A stretch of 64,000 nucleotides of DNA from Geminicoccus roseus DSM 18922 (GTDB lineage Bacteria > Pseudomonadota > Alphaproteobacteria > Geminicoccales > Geminicoccaceae), in assembly GCF_000427665.1 (NCBI RefSeq), contig NZ_KE386572.1, positions 2,132,196 through 2,196,195 on the forward strand, written 5' to 3'. Below are positions 8,193 through 22,373 of the stretch, piece by piece. The notes under the pieces were generated by a model. It ran no database searches, had not been told where the DNA came from, and worked only from the letters and a program-made list of their open reading frames with translations. The first letter of the stretch is position 1, and every line of letters starts with the position of its first letter. A program made the translations under genes and the position numbers.

Positions 8193-9208
8193 CTCGCCTC
8201 CGACAACGTCCCATTAACACGAGCGACCGGTGGGAACCACAGTTCGGCACGCTCCATGACCACCCGGGCGACCAGGCCGGCCGAATCCAGCGGCGGCGGC
8301 GGCGTGTGGTCGAACGGATCGCCCAAGGCGACAATGCGCCCTTCCTTGAACAGCCTTGCCACCAGCATCTTGAGCTTGTGGCCGACCAGCTTGTCGCCGC
8401 CATAGACGTAGACCGGCTTGCCGGTGGCGCAGGCCTCGCTCATCATCGACACCGAATCCACGCCCACCACGATCGCATCCGCCAGGGCCAGCATCCCCAG
8501 ATAGGGATTCTCGCCGGGATCGCCAGGCTTCCAGCTCACATGCGGCAGCTTCAGGGTCGCCTCCAGCTCGGCGGCGGAAGTCTCGCCGGTCCGCCGGCTG
8601 GTGGTGACCATCAGCGAGCCGCCCATGCTCTGGGCCAGCGCCATCGCCCGCAGCCCCAGGTCGCGCGCCCAGTCGCGCCGGTACTGCACGTGGCGGGCAG
8701 GCCCGCCCGCCAGCACCGCCAGCCGCGGCCGGGGCAGGTGGGCGAAGCGCTGGGCCATGCGCTCGCGCGCCTCGTTCAGGCGGCGCGCGCTCACCCGGTG
8801 CGGGGCGCCGGTGACCCGGACCACCTCCACCTCCTCGTGGGTGAGCTTGCGGTCGTGATGCGGCAGGACCAGCAGGTCGATGTCGGTGGAGACCGCCGGC
8901 CGCATCACGTGGACGATCCGGGTCCGGCCGCCGGCCTGCTTCTTGATCCAGCGCGCCACCGGCAGGCAGCGCCGGCCGCAGGTGATCAGGAGGTCCGGCC
9001 AGGGCGGCTCCAGGGCCGACCTCGCCTTGCGGTTCAGCCCGACGACGCTCGCCCCCAGGATCCGCACGTCGAAGCGCGACAGCCAGCCAAAGCCCATGTG
9101 TTTCTCGACCATGGGCCAGGGCAGCGCGTCGCCGATGCCTTGCACCTGCGTGGCATGGCCCGGCCGGTCGTCCAGCAATCCCCAGACGACCGGCGAGACA
9201 GACGACAC
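8189..9208 (-). CDS. Mitochondrial fission ELM1-like family protein (DUF1022)
   Basis: The 339-residue protein begins VVWGLLDDRPGHATQVQGIGDAL and contains PDLLITCGRRCLPVARWIKK and ADAIVVGVDSVSMMSEACATG. This looks like the ELM1 family, whose plant member gives it its name; the fold resembles GT-B glycosyltransferases. The bacterial role is not established. The second half (VDSVSMMSEA.. GKPVYVY) resembles the nucleotide-sugar side of GT-B enzymes, so a glycosyltransferase activity is possible. The start is GTG at 9208 with AAGGAG 8 bp upstream, overlapping the end of greA. It overlaps trxB by 4 bp. Confidence 0.85.
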   Translation of the reverse strand: MSSVSPVVWGLLDDRPGHATQVQGIGDALPWPMVEKHMGFGWLSRFDVRILGASVVGLNRKARSALEPPWPDLLITCGRRCLPVARWIKKQAGGRTRIVHVMRPAVSTDIDLLVLPHHDRKLTHEEVEVVRVTGAPHRVSARRLNEARERMAQRFAHLPRPRLAVLAGGPARHVQYRRDWARDLGLRAMALAQSMGGSLMVTTSRRTGETSAAELEATLKLPHVSWKPGDPGENPYLGMLALADAIVVGVDSVSMMSEACATGKPVYVYGGDKLVGHKLKMLVARLFKEGRIVALGDPFDHTPPPPLDSAGLVARVVMERAELWFPPVARVNGTLSEAR

Positions 9209-9223
9209 AGGGAACGCTCCTTT

Positions 9224-9700
9224 TTAGCCGAACCGGACTTCGAGGATCTCGAAATAGCGGGTGCCGCGCGGGGTCGAGACTTCGACCGTCTCGCCGCTTT
9301 CCTTGCCGAGCAGCGCCTGGGCGAGCGGCGAGGCGATCGAGAGCAGGCCCTGCTGGATCTCGGCCTCGTCGGGGCCGACGATCTGGTAGGAGGTCTTCTC
9401 GTCGGTCTCCTCGTCGACCAGCTTCACCGTGGCGCCGAACATCACCTTGCTGCCCGACTGGGTGGCGATGTCGATCACTTCGGCGCGGGAGAGCTTGTCC
9501 TCCAGCTCCATGACCCGGCCCTCGATGAAGCCCTGCCGTTCCCGTGCCGCGTGATATTCCGCGTTCTCGGACAGATCGCCGTGCTCGCGCGCCTCGGCGA
9601 TCGCCCGGATCACCGCCGGTCGCTCGACGGTTTTCAGGCGCTTGAGCTCTGCCTCCAGCCGCGTGTGACCCATGGGAGTCATCGGGATCTTGTTCAGCAT
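9224..9700 (-). CDS. greA: Transcription elongation factor GreA
   Basis: GreA enters the RNA polymerase secondary channel and stimulates cleavage of backtracked RNA. The 158-residue protein has the N-terminal coiled coil (about 10-75) with the tip motif [15 protein letters not shown] carrying the acidic residues that hold Mg2+. A C-terminal FKBP-like domain ends [18 protein letters not shown]. The length and motifs are standard. It lies 25 bp after carB and 15 bp before the ELM1-like gene on the same strand, suggesting one long operon. Confidence 0.96.
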   Translation of the reverse strand: MLNKIPMTPMGHTRLEAELKRLKTVERPAVIRAIAEAREHGDLSENAEYHAARERQGFIEGRVMELEDKLSRAEVIDIATQSGSKVMFGATVKLVDEETDEKTSYQIVGPDEAEIQQGLLSIASPLAQALLGKESGETVEVSTPRGTRYFEILEVRFG

Positions 9701-9725
9701 TCAGTCAACTCTCGAGAAGCAGGAA

Positions 9726-13013
<3,288 letters not shown>

Positions 13014-13065
13014 GGTTCTGGCTCGGCCGATCGGACGTTCAGGGCAGGGCGGAGTTGGGCTCGGG

Positions 13066-14226
13066 TCAGGCGGAGGCGCGGCGGGCGCGCACAGCCTCCA
13101 CGAAACGCTGGAACAGGTAGCTGCTGTCGGCCGGACCGGGCGACGCTTCCGGATGGTACTGGACCGAGAACACCGGCCGGCCTTCCAGCGCGATGCCCTG
13201 GATCGTGCCGTCGAACAGCGAGCGGTGGGTGACCTGGATGCTGGCGGGCAGGCCGGTCTCGTCGATGGCGAAGCCGTGGTTCTGGGAGGTGATCTCGACC
13301 CGCCCAGTGGTGAAGTCCTTCACCGGGTGGTTCGCGCCGTGGTGGCCAAAGCGCATCTTGGTGGTCTTGGCGCCCAGCGCCAGGCCCAGCAGCTGGTGGC
13401 CAAGGCAGATGCCGAACACCGGCAGGTCCGCATCGACCACGTCCTTGATCACCGGCACCGCATGGGCGCCGGTGGCGGCGGGATCGCCTGGGCCGTTGCC
13501 GAACAGCACCCCGTCCGGGTCCAGCGCCCGGATCTCTTCGGCGGTGGTGGTGGCCGGGACCACCGTGATCCGGCAGCCCTGCTCGGCCAGCGAGCGCAGG
13601 ATGTTGCTCTTGATGCCGTAGTCGACCACCACGACGTGCGGGCCGTCGCCGCTGCCCACCGTGTAGCCGCCCGGGATCGACCAGCCGGCCTGCTGCCAGC
13701 CATAGCGCTGGGTGGCGGAGACGCCGGTGGCGAGATCCTGGCCGACCATCGAGGGCGCGCCGGCGGCGGCCTTCTTGAGGGCGTCGAGGTCGAGGGCCCC
13801 GTCGGGGGCGACCTGCAGGGCGGCGTTCTGCGCGCCGCGGTCGCGCAGGTGCCGGGTCAGCCGGCGGGTGTCGATGCCCGAGATCGCGCCGATCCCGTGA
13901 TCGGCCAGCCACTGCTCCAGCGAACGCTCGGCGCGCCAGTTGGAGGGGGCGGTCGGGAAGGCGCGGAACACGGCGCCGGCCGCATAGGGCGTGCCAGCCT
14001 CGGTGTCCTCGCCATTCACTCCGACATTGCCGATATGCGGAAACGTGAAGGTCACGATCTGCCCGGCATAGGACGGATCGGTCAGAATCTCCTGGTAGCC
14101 GGTGATCGCGGTGTTGAACACGATCTCGGCGGTGCGGATGCCGGCTGCACCATGGCCTCGGCCGAGGAACACGGTGCCGTCGGCGAGCGCCAGGGCGGCG
14201 GTAGGCTTGGAGCCTGGGTTGGTCAT
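13066..14226 (-). CDS. carA: Carbamoyl-phosphate synthase small subunit (glutaminase)
   Basis: Hydrolyses glutamine and passes ammonia to CarB. The 386-residue protein has the CPSase small-chain domain (about 8-140) with [17 protein letters not shown] class I glutamine amidotransferase domain (about 195-380) contains the nucleophile elbow [11 protein letters not shown]; a His-Pro-Glu triad member is visible in QYHPEASPG. The ATG is preceded by GGAAGG at good spacing. It is the first gene of the minus-strand block carA-carB-greA-ELM1-trxB-lysR. The last residues are RARRASA. Confidence 0.97.
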   Translation of the reverse strand: MTNPGSKPTAALALADGTVFLGRGHGAAGIRTAEIVFNTAITGYQEILTDPSYAGQIVTFTFPHIGNVGVNGEDTEAGTPYAAGAVFRAFPTAPSNWRAERSLEQWLADHGIGAISGIDTRRLTRHLRDRGAQNAALQVAPDGALDLDALKKAAAGAPSMVGQDLATGVSATQRYGWQQAGWSIPGGYTVGSGDGPHVVVVDYGIKSNILRSLAEQGCRITVVPATTTAEEIRALDPDGVLFGNGPGDPAATGAHAVPVIKDVVDADLPVFGICLGHQLLGLALGAKTTKMRFGHHGANHPVKDFTTGRVEITSQNHGFAIDETGLPASIQVTHRSLFDGTIQGIALEGRPVFSVQYHPEASPGPADSSYLFQRFVEAVRARRASA

Positions 14227-14288
14227 GGCGCGCCTTCCGGGAATGAGGCACGAACCGGCTTTGAGCTGCGGGCGTGCGGAACGGCGGC

Positions 14289-14304
14289 CGTGACATGCGT
14301 CACG
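14289..14304. promoter_or_regulatory. Palindrome upstream of carA, possible operator
   Basis: Perfect inverted repeat CGTGAC-atgc-GTCACG, 63 bp before the carA ATG and in the divergent carA/yqeY spacer. A TTGACC-like -35 element for carA lies at about 14337-14342 on the minus strand, so the palindrome would fall near or after the transcription start. The binding protein is unknown. Confidence 0.4.
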
Positions 14305-14525
14305 ACCCCGCCGCTTCTGCCATCCTGGCTCTTGCCGGTCAAGGCAGAGTGGTTCTACACATCATGCAGATAAACGATGAACGTAAGATGTCCTGAAATA
14401 CAGGAACGGATGCCACTTGAATCGTTTCAGGCGGGAGGATACCTGCCGCTCGCTTGGCGGCTCGCAGGGCCGTTCGGACCGTTCGTCCGCGACGAGCTAC
14501 CCATGCGTCCACCGGAGGTGGGTTG

Positions 14526-14981
14526 GTGTTACGTGAAAAACTGGCGGCCGCTCTCAAGGAGGCCTCCACCCTCAACGACGAGCGTGCGATCCGCACGCTG
14601 CGTCTCGTCCGATGTGCACTGAACGAGCGACGGTTCTGTGACAAGGAATCCGGCCGGAGCGACGAGATCGAGGATTGCGATCTCGAGCAGATGATGGCGG
14701 CGATGATCGCGCAGCGGCGCGAGCAGATCGGCCGCTACGAGGAGCAGGGCCAGCTGGAGCTGGCCCGGCAGGAAGAGGAGGAGATCGAGATCATCTCCCG
14801 CTTCCTCACGCCCGCGATGAGCGAGGAAGACACCGCCCAGGCGGTGGACGCCGCGCTGGCGCGCACCGGCGCGCAGAAGGTCAAGGACCTGGGCCGGGTG
14901 CTGGCCGAGCTGAAGGCCGAGTTCGCGGGACGGATGGATTTCAGCCGCGCGAAGCTCATCCTGCAGCAGCGGCTGCACTGA
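14526..14981 (+). CDS. GatB/YqeY domain protein
   Basis: The 151-residue protein starts MLREKLAAALKEASTLNDE and is all-helical. It is the stand-alone YqeY domain related to the tRNA-binding C-terminal domain of the amidotransferase GatB. A role in tRNA or transamidation is suspected but not proven. GTG at 14526 is the start because GGAGGT sits 7 bp upstream and the family alignment begins there; longer in-frame starts lack a ribosome site. It heads the conserved yqeY-dnaG-rpoD cluster. Confidence 0.88.
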   Translation: MLREKLAAALKEASTLNDERAIRTLRLVRCALNERRFCDKESGRSDEIEDCDLEQMMAAMIAQRREQIGRYEEQGQLELARQEEEEIEIISRFLTPAMSEEDTAQAVDAALARTGAQKVKDLGRVLAELKAEFAGRMDFSRAKLILQQRLH

Positions 14982-14997
14982 CCCGGCGACATTCGGG

Positions 14998-15057
14998 CCA
15001 TCGTCCTTCGGGCGGGCCAACATCCTTCAGGCGGGCTATCATCCTTCAGGCCACCAT
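14998..15057 (+). repeat. Three short imperfect direct repeats before dnaG
   Basis: Three successive units resembling CATCCTTCAGGCGGGCTA, at about 14998-15018, 15020-15038 and 15040-15057, fill most of the 91-bp yqeY-dnaG spacer. They end just before the dnaG ribosome site (GGAGGG, 15062-15067). They might affect dnaG expression or be replication slippage; nothing more can be said. Confidence 0.5.
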
Positions 15058-15072
15058 CTTGCGGAGGGACCG

Positions 15073-16809
15073 GTGAGCAGCGGGCCACGGCCGAACCTGG
15101 ACGAGTTCAAGGCGCGGCTGCCGCTGGTCGAGATCGTCGCCCGCCATGTCCGCATGGTCCGCAAGGGGCGCGAGTGGCAGGGGCTCTGCCCGTTCCACAA
15201 GGAAAAGAGCCCGTCCTTCGCCGTGGTGGAGGACAAGGGCTTCTTCCACTGCTTTGGCTGCGGTGCCCACGGCAACGCCATCGACTTCATCATGCGGGCC
15301 GAGAACCTGGAGTTCGGCGACGCCCTGGAGCGCCTGGAGGAGCTGACCGGCATCCTCGCACCCAGGCGCGAGGGGCCGGCCGCGCCCCGGGTCGACCAGG
15401 ACCTCTACGCGGTCAACGCCGCCGCGGCCGAGTGGTTCGCGGTCCAGCTCGCCGGGGCCGCGGGCCGGGAGGCGCGGGCCTATCTGGAGCGCCGCGACCT
15501 GCGCCCCGACAAGATCCAGGCGTTCGGCCTGGGCTTTGCCCCTGGCGGCGGCCATGCCCTGGTCGAGGCGCTCTCGGCGCGGGGCCTGTCGGTGCAGAAG
15601 CTGGCCGAGGCCGGCCTGGTCCTGATCGACCAGGAAACCGGCCGGGCACCCTTCGACCGGTTCCGCAACCGCCTGATGTTCCCGATCCGCGACGAGCGGG
15701 GCCGGGTGGTGGGGTTTGGCGGCCGGGCGTTCGGCGACGCCAAGCCCAAATACCTGAACACCGCGGAAACGCCGCTCTTCCACAAGGGCGAGCAGCTCTA
15801 CGGCCTCGACCTGGCGCTGGCCCCGGCCAGGGCCGCCCGGCGGGTCGTGGTGGTCGAGGGCTATGTCGACGTGATCGCCATGCACGAGGCGGGCCTGCCG
15901 TTCGCGGTGGCGCCGCTCGGCACCGCCCTGGGCGAGCGCCAGCTGCAGCGGCTCTGGAAGCTCTCGGCCGAGCCGGTCCTGTGCTTCGACGGCGACGAGG
16001 CCGGCCGCCGGGCGGCCGACCGGGCCGCCGAGCGGGCTTTGCCGTTCCTGGCGCCGGAGCGCTCCCTGCGGGTGGCGTTCCTGCCGCCCGGCAAGGACCC
16101 GGACGACCTGCTGCGCAGCGAGGGCGCCCAGGCGGTCCACCGGGTGGTCGAGGGGGCGGTGGCGCTGGTCGACTTCCTCTGGTCGATCGCCATTGAGGGA
16201 AGGCCGATCGACACGCCGGAGCGACGGGCGGCCCTGCGCCGCGATTCGGTCGAGCGGCTGCGCCGGATCGGCGATCCCGAGCTGCAGCGGCAGTACGTGA
16301 CCGAGTTCCGGCGCCGCCTCGACATCCTGATGCCGTTCCGCGCCCCCCAGGCGCGCCGCCAGCCCATGATCGCCCAGGTCGCCGGCAGCAGCCTGCGCCC
16401 GTTCGACGAGCGCGAGCGGCTGGAGCGGGCGCTGCTGGCGCCGGTGATCGGCGAGCCGCGCCTCTTGCGCTCCCTGGAGGAGGACATCGCCGACTTCGGG
16501 TGGAAGATTCCCGACCACCGGCGGCTCGTCAGCCACATGCTGGAGTGGTATGCGCTCTCTTTGGAGGAAGATGCCGGTGCAGAGCTTGACGGCAGCGCCC
16601 TGCACCACCATCTGGCCAGTTCAGGCTTGGGCGAACTCGTCGACCGGATCCTTGGTGATCGGTCATCTGGTAACAACCAGCGCCAGGCGACGTCGGACGA
16701 ACTGGTCCTCGAACAGTGGGCCAGGCTTCGCGGGAAGAGAGCGCTGCGTGCGCGTGCGCGTGCAGCCTTCGCGGGATCGGTGAATTCCGACGGCGACGTC
16801 GGGGATTGA
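15073..16809 (+). CDS. dnaG: DNA primase
   Basis: Makes RNA primers at the replication fork with DnaB helicase. The 578-residue protein has the CHC2 zinc finger with Cys39, His42, Cys60 and Cys63 (CPFH..FHCFGCG). The RNA polymerase core follows, with the Toprim fold: VVVVEGYVDVIAMHEAG near 258-274 and LCFDGDEAGRRAA near 303-315. The C-terminal 130 residues are the helicase-binding region and diverge from other species, as usual. Start is GTG with GGAGGG 6 bp upstream. rpoD follows after 136 bp. Confidence 0.96.
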   Translation: MSSGPRPNLDEFKARLPLVEIVARHVRMVRKGREWQGLCPFHKEKSPSFAVVEDKGFFHCFGCGAHGNAIDFIMRAENLEFGDALERLEELTGILAPRREGPAAPRVDQDLYAVNAAAAEWFAVQLAGAAGREARAYLERRDLRPDKIQAFGLGFAPGGGHALVEALSARGLSVQKLAEAGLVLIDQETGRAPFDRFRNRLMFPIRDERGRVVGFGGRAFGDAKPKYLNTAETPLFHKGEQLYGLDLALAPARAARRVVVVEGYVDVIAMHEAGLPFAVAPLGTALGERQLQRLWKLSAEPVLCFDGDEAGRRAADRAAERALPFLAPERSLRVAFLPPGKDPDDLLRSEGAQAVHRVVEGAVALVDFLWSIAIEGRPIDTPERRAALRRDSVERLRRIGDPELQRQYVTEFRRRLDILMPFRAPQARRQPMIAQVAGSSLRPFDERERLERALLAPVIGEPRLLRSLEEDIADFGWKIPDHRRLVSHMLEWYALSLEEDAGAELDGSALHHHLASSGLGELVDRILGDRSSGNNQRQATSDELVLEQWARLRGKRALRARARAAFAGSVNSDGDVGD

Positions 16810-16945
16810 CGACTCGCGCGCTCCACCAGCGTCCTTCGTGTCCAATCGGCAACAGTGAGAAATTCACCGCGCGGTGAGGGCACCGCGCGGCTTCGGCAAT
16901 TCCGGCGTTAGCGGCTTGCACCGGCCGCGACAGGAGGTTTTCCGC

Positions 16946-18991
<2,046 letters not shown>

Positions 18992-19030
18992 GCCGGACAG
19001 GGCGCCTCTCCGGCGTCCGATCCGACCCGA

Positions 19031-19073
19031 CCGACCGCGCCCGAAGCCATGCTCCGGGCGCGGTTGGCGTTTT
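19031..19073 (+). terminator. Terminator after rpoD
   Basis: Stem of about 10-12 bp (ACCGCGCCCG with CGGGCGCGGT, loop near AAGCCATGCT) followed by TGGCGTTTTC. The T-run is short, but position 40 bp after the rpoD stop fits an intrinsic terminator. Confidence 0.65.
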
Positions 19074-19137
19074 CAGCCGGCGGTTTTTTGCGCCGATTGC
19101 CAGTCCCGGCGCCAGCCGCTATCCCACCACCCCGGTG

Positions 19138-19213
19138 GGGCCTGTAGCTCAGGGGTTAGAGCGGGCCGCTCATAACGGCTTGGTCGCGGGTTCAATTCCT
19201 GCCGGGCCCACCA
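19138..19213 (+). tRNA. tRNA-Ile2 (anticodon CAT, lysidine type)
   Basis: Full cloverleaf of 76 nt: acceptor GGGCCTG/CGGGCCC, D arm GCTC/GAGC, anticodon stem GGCCG/CGGCT with loop CTCATAA (CAT at 19171-19173), variable loop TGGTC, T stem GCGGG/CCTGC with loop TTCAATT, discriminator A, and encoded CCA. CAT can mean initiator Met, elongator Met or Ile2. The paired G1-C72 excludes the initiator. The TTGGTCG variable region and overall likeness to E. coli tRNA-Ile2 favour the AUA-reading tRNA, whose C34 is converted to lysidine by TilS. Confidence 0.85.
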
Positions 19214-19348
19214 ACCCCACCCGTCCGCCTCCGCCTCTGGCGCCGCGCCGATTGCTCCCATGCCGTTTCCGACGCAGCATCGCCCGGAGCCGCGTGCGCG
19301 TGGATCCTCCGCGCGCCAACGAAGCGGCCTGCGGGAAGGAAGCGGTCC

Positions 19349-20053
19349 ATGGCGAACGACGATCTGCGGCCGGTGATCGAGGCGCCGGTCTTTCCCGGCA
19401 CGCCCGGCGAGTTCATCACCGTGCTGGCCCATTTCCACCGGGCGGAGATCGCGCGGATGGCCGGCTGGCGGGACCGGATCGACCGGACCACCAACTGGGC
19501 GATCACCGTGTCGGCGGCGCTCTTGTCGGTGTCGCTGTCCACGCCCACCGCGCATCACGGCCTGGTGCTGTTCGCCATGCTGCTGGTGCTGCTCCTGCTG
19601 GTGATCGAGGCGCGCCGCTACCGCTTCTTCGACGTCTACCGCAACCGGGTGCGCCGGATGGAGCGCAACTACTTCGCCCAGATCTTCGCGCCCGAGACCG
19701 ATACCGGCGACGAGTGGGTCCAGCTCCTGGGCCAGGACCTGCGCCGCCCGCAATTCCTGATCAACCTGCGCCAGGCGATGGCCCGCCGGCTGCGCCGCAA
19801 CTATTGCTGGATGTTCCTGATCCTGCTGCTGGCCTGGCTGCTCAAGACCACCACCACCCACCCGCCCGAGAACGCGGCGATCACCCGGCTGGTGCAGACC
19901 TTCGACGAGTGGCTGCGCAACACCGCGATCGGCCCGGTGCCGGGCTGGCTGACCCTGCTGGTTGTGGGCCTGTTCTATGCCTGGGTGGCGTTCGCCTCCT
20001 TGCAGGTCCTGCACAGCGAAGGAGAACTGGCGTTCGGCGACGTGCATGTCTGA
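19349..20053 (+). CDS. DUF2270 integral membrane protein
   Basis: The 234-residue protein has no signal peptide but shows four probable membrane segments: two near 50-85 (TTNWAITVSAALLSV then LFAMLLVLLLLVIEA), one near 150-168 (WMFLILLLAWLL) and one near 200-220 (WLTLLVVGLFYAWVAFA). Between the pairs lies a conserved hydrophilic stretch RYRFFDVYRNRVRRMERNYF. This matches the DUF2270 family of predicted membrane proteins, whose function is unknown. GGAAGG lies 9 bp before the ATG. It stands alone after the tRNA gene. Confidence 0.8.
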   Translation: MANDDLRPVIEAPVFPGTPGEFITVLAHFHRAEIARMAGWRDRIDRTTNWAITVSAALLSVSLSTPTAHHGLVLFAMLLVLLLLVIEARRYRFFDVYRNRVRRMERNYFAQIFAPETDTGDEWVQLLGQDLRRPQFLINLRQAMARRLRRNYCWMFLILLLAWLLKTTTTHPPENAAITRLVQTFDEWLRNTAIGPVPGWLTLLVVGLFYAWVAFASLQVLHSEGELAFGDVHV

Positions 20054-20441
20054 TCCGGACTGGATCCGGGCAATTGACCGCGAAGTACCGCAGGATCGTG
20101 CATTGTCCGGTATTTCGGGGCGGCCGCCGTGTCTTGTTAAACGATGAAGGGAAAAGCGTGGCGCGAAAGTAACGCCTGCCCTTCCGCGAAGAGCACGCGG
20201 CGCGTCCCGAGGTCGCGGCGCTACCTAATCGCCGGTTCCCGCACTAGCGTCGGACGCGAGCCGCGGCAGAAGCGGCGGGGACGGGCCGCGGCCGGTCCTC
20301 GTGAAAGGTCAGGGCATAGGGATCGAACAGGACCGGGCGGGGCACGCCCGATCTTCTGCCGATGTTCGGTCCCGGCAGGTCAGGATGATGCCGGCATGCG
20401 TGCGCTGGCGGCGCCGTCCTGGCGATCAGGGAAACAAGACC
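20054..20441. other. 388-bp spacer, no gene recognised
   Basis: No frame here has a plausible ribosome site and family resemblance; the open frames crossing it are in GC-rich noise. It must contain the promoter of the downstream transporter. No convincing -35/-10 pair, riboswitch or palindrome was found. A CCGCGGC-rich section (about 20255-20300) can form several alternative stems. Confidence 0.5.
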
Positions 20442-22160
20442 ATGGCTACGATGGCCGGTCGTCCCGGTGCGGGCAGCAAGACCCGACCGATGACGGCGGA
20501 AGAACGCAAGGTGATCCTCGCCTCCTCGGCGGGCACCGTGTTCGAGTGGTACGACTTCTACCTCTACGGATCCTTGGCGGTCATCATCGGGGCCAAGTTC
20601 TTCACCCAGTTCGACGAGAACACCCGCAACATCTTCGCGCTCCTGGCGTTCGCCGCGGGCTTCCTGGTCCGCCCGTTCGGCGCCCTGGTGTTCGGCCGGC
20701 TGGGTGACCTGGTGGGGCGCAAGTACACCTTCCTGATCACCATCCTGATCATGGGCGCCTCCACCTTCCTGGTCGGCATCCTGCCGACCGCCGACAGCAT
20801 CGGCCTGTTGGCCCCGGTGATCCTGATCGTGCTGCGCCTGCTGCAGGGTCTGGCGCTGGGCGGCGAGTATGGCGGCGCCGCGACCTATGTCGCCGAGCAC
20901 GCCCCGCAGGGCCGGCGCGGCTTCTACACCTCCTGGATCCAGACCACCGCGACCCTCGGCCTGTTCCTGTCGCTGCTGGTGATCCTGGCGGTGCGCTCGG
21001 CGCTGGGCGAGGAGGCGTTCGCCGACTGGGGCTGGCGCATTCCCTTCCTGATCTCGGTGGTGCTGCTCGGCATCTCGGTCTGGATCCGCCTGCAGCTCCA
21101 GGAAAGCCCGGCCTTCAAGCGGATGAAGGAGGAGGGCACCGGCTCCAAGGCGCCGCTCACCGAGGCGTTCGGCCAGTGGCGCTATGCCAAGATCGCGATC
21201 ATCGCCCTGGTCGGCCTGACCGCCGGCCAGGCGGTGGTCTGGTACACCGGCCAGTTCTACGCCCTGTTCTTCCTGCAGAGCGTCCTCAAGGTCGACGGCT
21301 ACTCCGCCAACCTCCTGATCGCCTGGTCGCTGGTGCTGGGCACCGGCGGGTTCATCTTCTTCGGCTGGCTGTCCGACCGGGTCGGCCGCAAGCCGATCAT
21401 CCTGCTGGGCTGCCTGCTGGCGGCGCTGACCTACTTCCCGCTGTTCAAGGCGCTGACCCACGCCGCCAACCCGGCGCTGGCGACCGCCCAGGAATCCACC
21501 CCGGTCACCGTGGTGGCCGACCCGGCCACGTGCGCCTTCCAGTTCAACCCGGTCGGCACCGCCAAGTTCACCAGTTCCTGCGACATCGCCAAGGCGCTGC
21601 TCGCCAAGAACGGCGTGAACTATGCCTTTGAGGAAGCTCCGGCCGGCACGGTCGCCTCGGTCCGGATCGGCGACCAGACCATTCCGGCCTTCGACGCCAG
21701 CCAGGCCGGCGCCGACCTCAAGGCGCTGAGCGACGCCTTCGCCGCGTCGATCACCACCGCGCTGACCGAGCGCGGCTATCCCTCGGCCGGCGATCCCGGC
21801 ATCGTCAAGCTCGACCACCCGTTCGACATCTTCCACGGCAGCGCGCTGATGGTCGTGCTGATCCTGACCGTGCTGGTGATCTACGTGACCATGGTCTACG
21901 GCCCGATCGCGGCGGCCCTGGTCGAGCTGTTCCCGACCCGGATCCGCTACACCGCCATGTCGCTGCCCTACCATATCGGCAATGGCTGGTTCGGCGGGCT
22001 CCTGCCGGCGACCGCCTTCGCGATGATCGCCTGGAAGGGCGATATCTATTACGGCCTCTGGTACCCGATCATCATCGCCGGGGCGACGGTGGTGATCGGC
22101 GCCCTATTCGTGCCGGAAACCAAGGACCGCGACATCTTCGCGGACGACTACCGCAGCTGA
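20442..22160 (+). CDS. MFS transporter, metabolite:H+ symporter (MHS) type
   Basis: The 572-residue protein starts MATMAGRP after AGGGAAACAAGACC. Family landmarks are SSAGTVFEWYDFYLYGSLA (29-47), the loop 2-3 motif GRLGDLVGRK (85-94), LRLLQGLALGGEYGGAATYVAE (131-152) and the loop 8-9 copy GWLSDRVGRKPI (308-319). This is the KgtP/ProP/ShiA-like proton symporter group; the substrate cannot be read from sequence. About 130 extra residues (338-467) sit between membrane segments and include two cysteines (364 and 380). They probably form a periplasmic domain; related long MHS proteins exist. It is monocistronic with a strong terminator. Confidence 0.9.
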   Translation: MATMAGRPGAGSKTRPMTAEERKVILASSAGTVFEWYDFYLYGSLAVIIGAKFFTQFDENTRNIFALLAFAAGFLVRPFGALVFGRLGDLVGRKYTFLITILIMGASTFLVGILPTADSIGLLAPVILIVLRLLQGLALGGEYGGAATYVAEHAPQGRRGFYTSWIQTTATLGLFLSLLVILAVRSALGEEAFADWGWRIPFLISVVLLGISVWIRLQLQESPAFKRMKEEGTGSKAPLTEAFGQWRYAKIAIIALVGLTAGQAVVWYTGQFYALFFLQSVLKVDGYSANLLIAWSLVLGTGGFIFFGWLSDRVGRKPIILLGCLLAALTYFPLFKALTHAANPALATAQESTPVTVVADPATCAFQFNPVGTAKFTSSCDIAKALLAKNGVNYAFEEAPAGTVASVRIGDQTIPAFDASQAGADLKALSDAFAASITTALTERGYPSAGDPGIVKLDHPFDIFHGSALMVVLILTVLVIYVTMVYGPIAAALVELFPTRIRYTAMSLPYHIGNGWFGGLLPATAFAMIAWKGDIYYGLWYPIIIAGATVVIGALFVPETKDRDIFADDYRS

Positions 22161-22182
22161 CCTGTCCGTCGGGGCAGGAGAG

Positions 22183-22215
22183 GGGGCGCCGGGGAGACCC
22201 GGCGCCCCTTTTTTT
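22183..22215 (+). terminator. Strong intrinsic terminator after the MHS transporter
   Basis: Perfect 11-bp stem GGGGCGCCGGG / CCCGGCGCCCC with a 4-nt loop (GAGA), followed by seven T residues. It begins 23 bp after the transporter stop. Confidence 0.95.
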
Positions 22216-22346
22216 GGCGATGCGACCCGCGCATGGGCGTTCTCGTCAAATTGCTGGGCGACAGTTTCGCTGATGGTGCTAAAAGCTCCGGCTGGATCCT
22301 GATCGGGCCGATGTAAGACTTGGTTCATTCAGAAAGGATCTAAAGT

Positions 22347-22362
22347 GAAACCGTTCTAAGCT
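22347..22362 (-). promoter_or_regulatory. Possible iron-regulatory half-site upstream of exbB
   Basis: Reading the minus strand, CTTAGAACGGTTTC (about 22347-22360) matches one arm and the centre of the alphaproteobacterial Irr box, TTTAGAA-nnn-TTCTAAA. The second arm is poor. It lies 14-27 bp before the exbB start, where a repressor could act. TonB systems are commonly iron-controlled, which makes the location sensible, but the match is partial. Confidence 0.3.
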
Positions 22363-22373
22363 AGAGAATTCCC

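Noticed and set aside
19138-19213. Reading the CAT-anticodon tRNA as initiator or elongator Met
   Set aside because: A paired first base excludes the initiator. The variable arm and overall sequence match Ile2 much better than elongator Met, though only a TilS identity test would be final.
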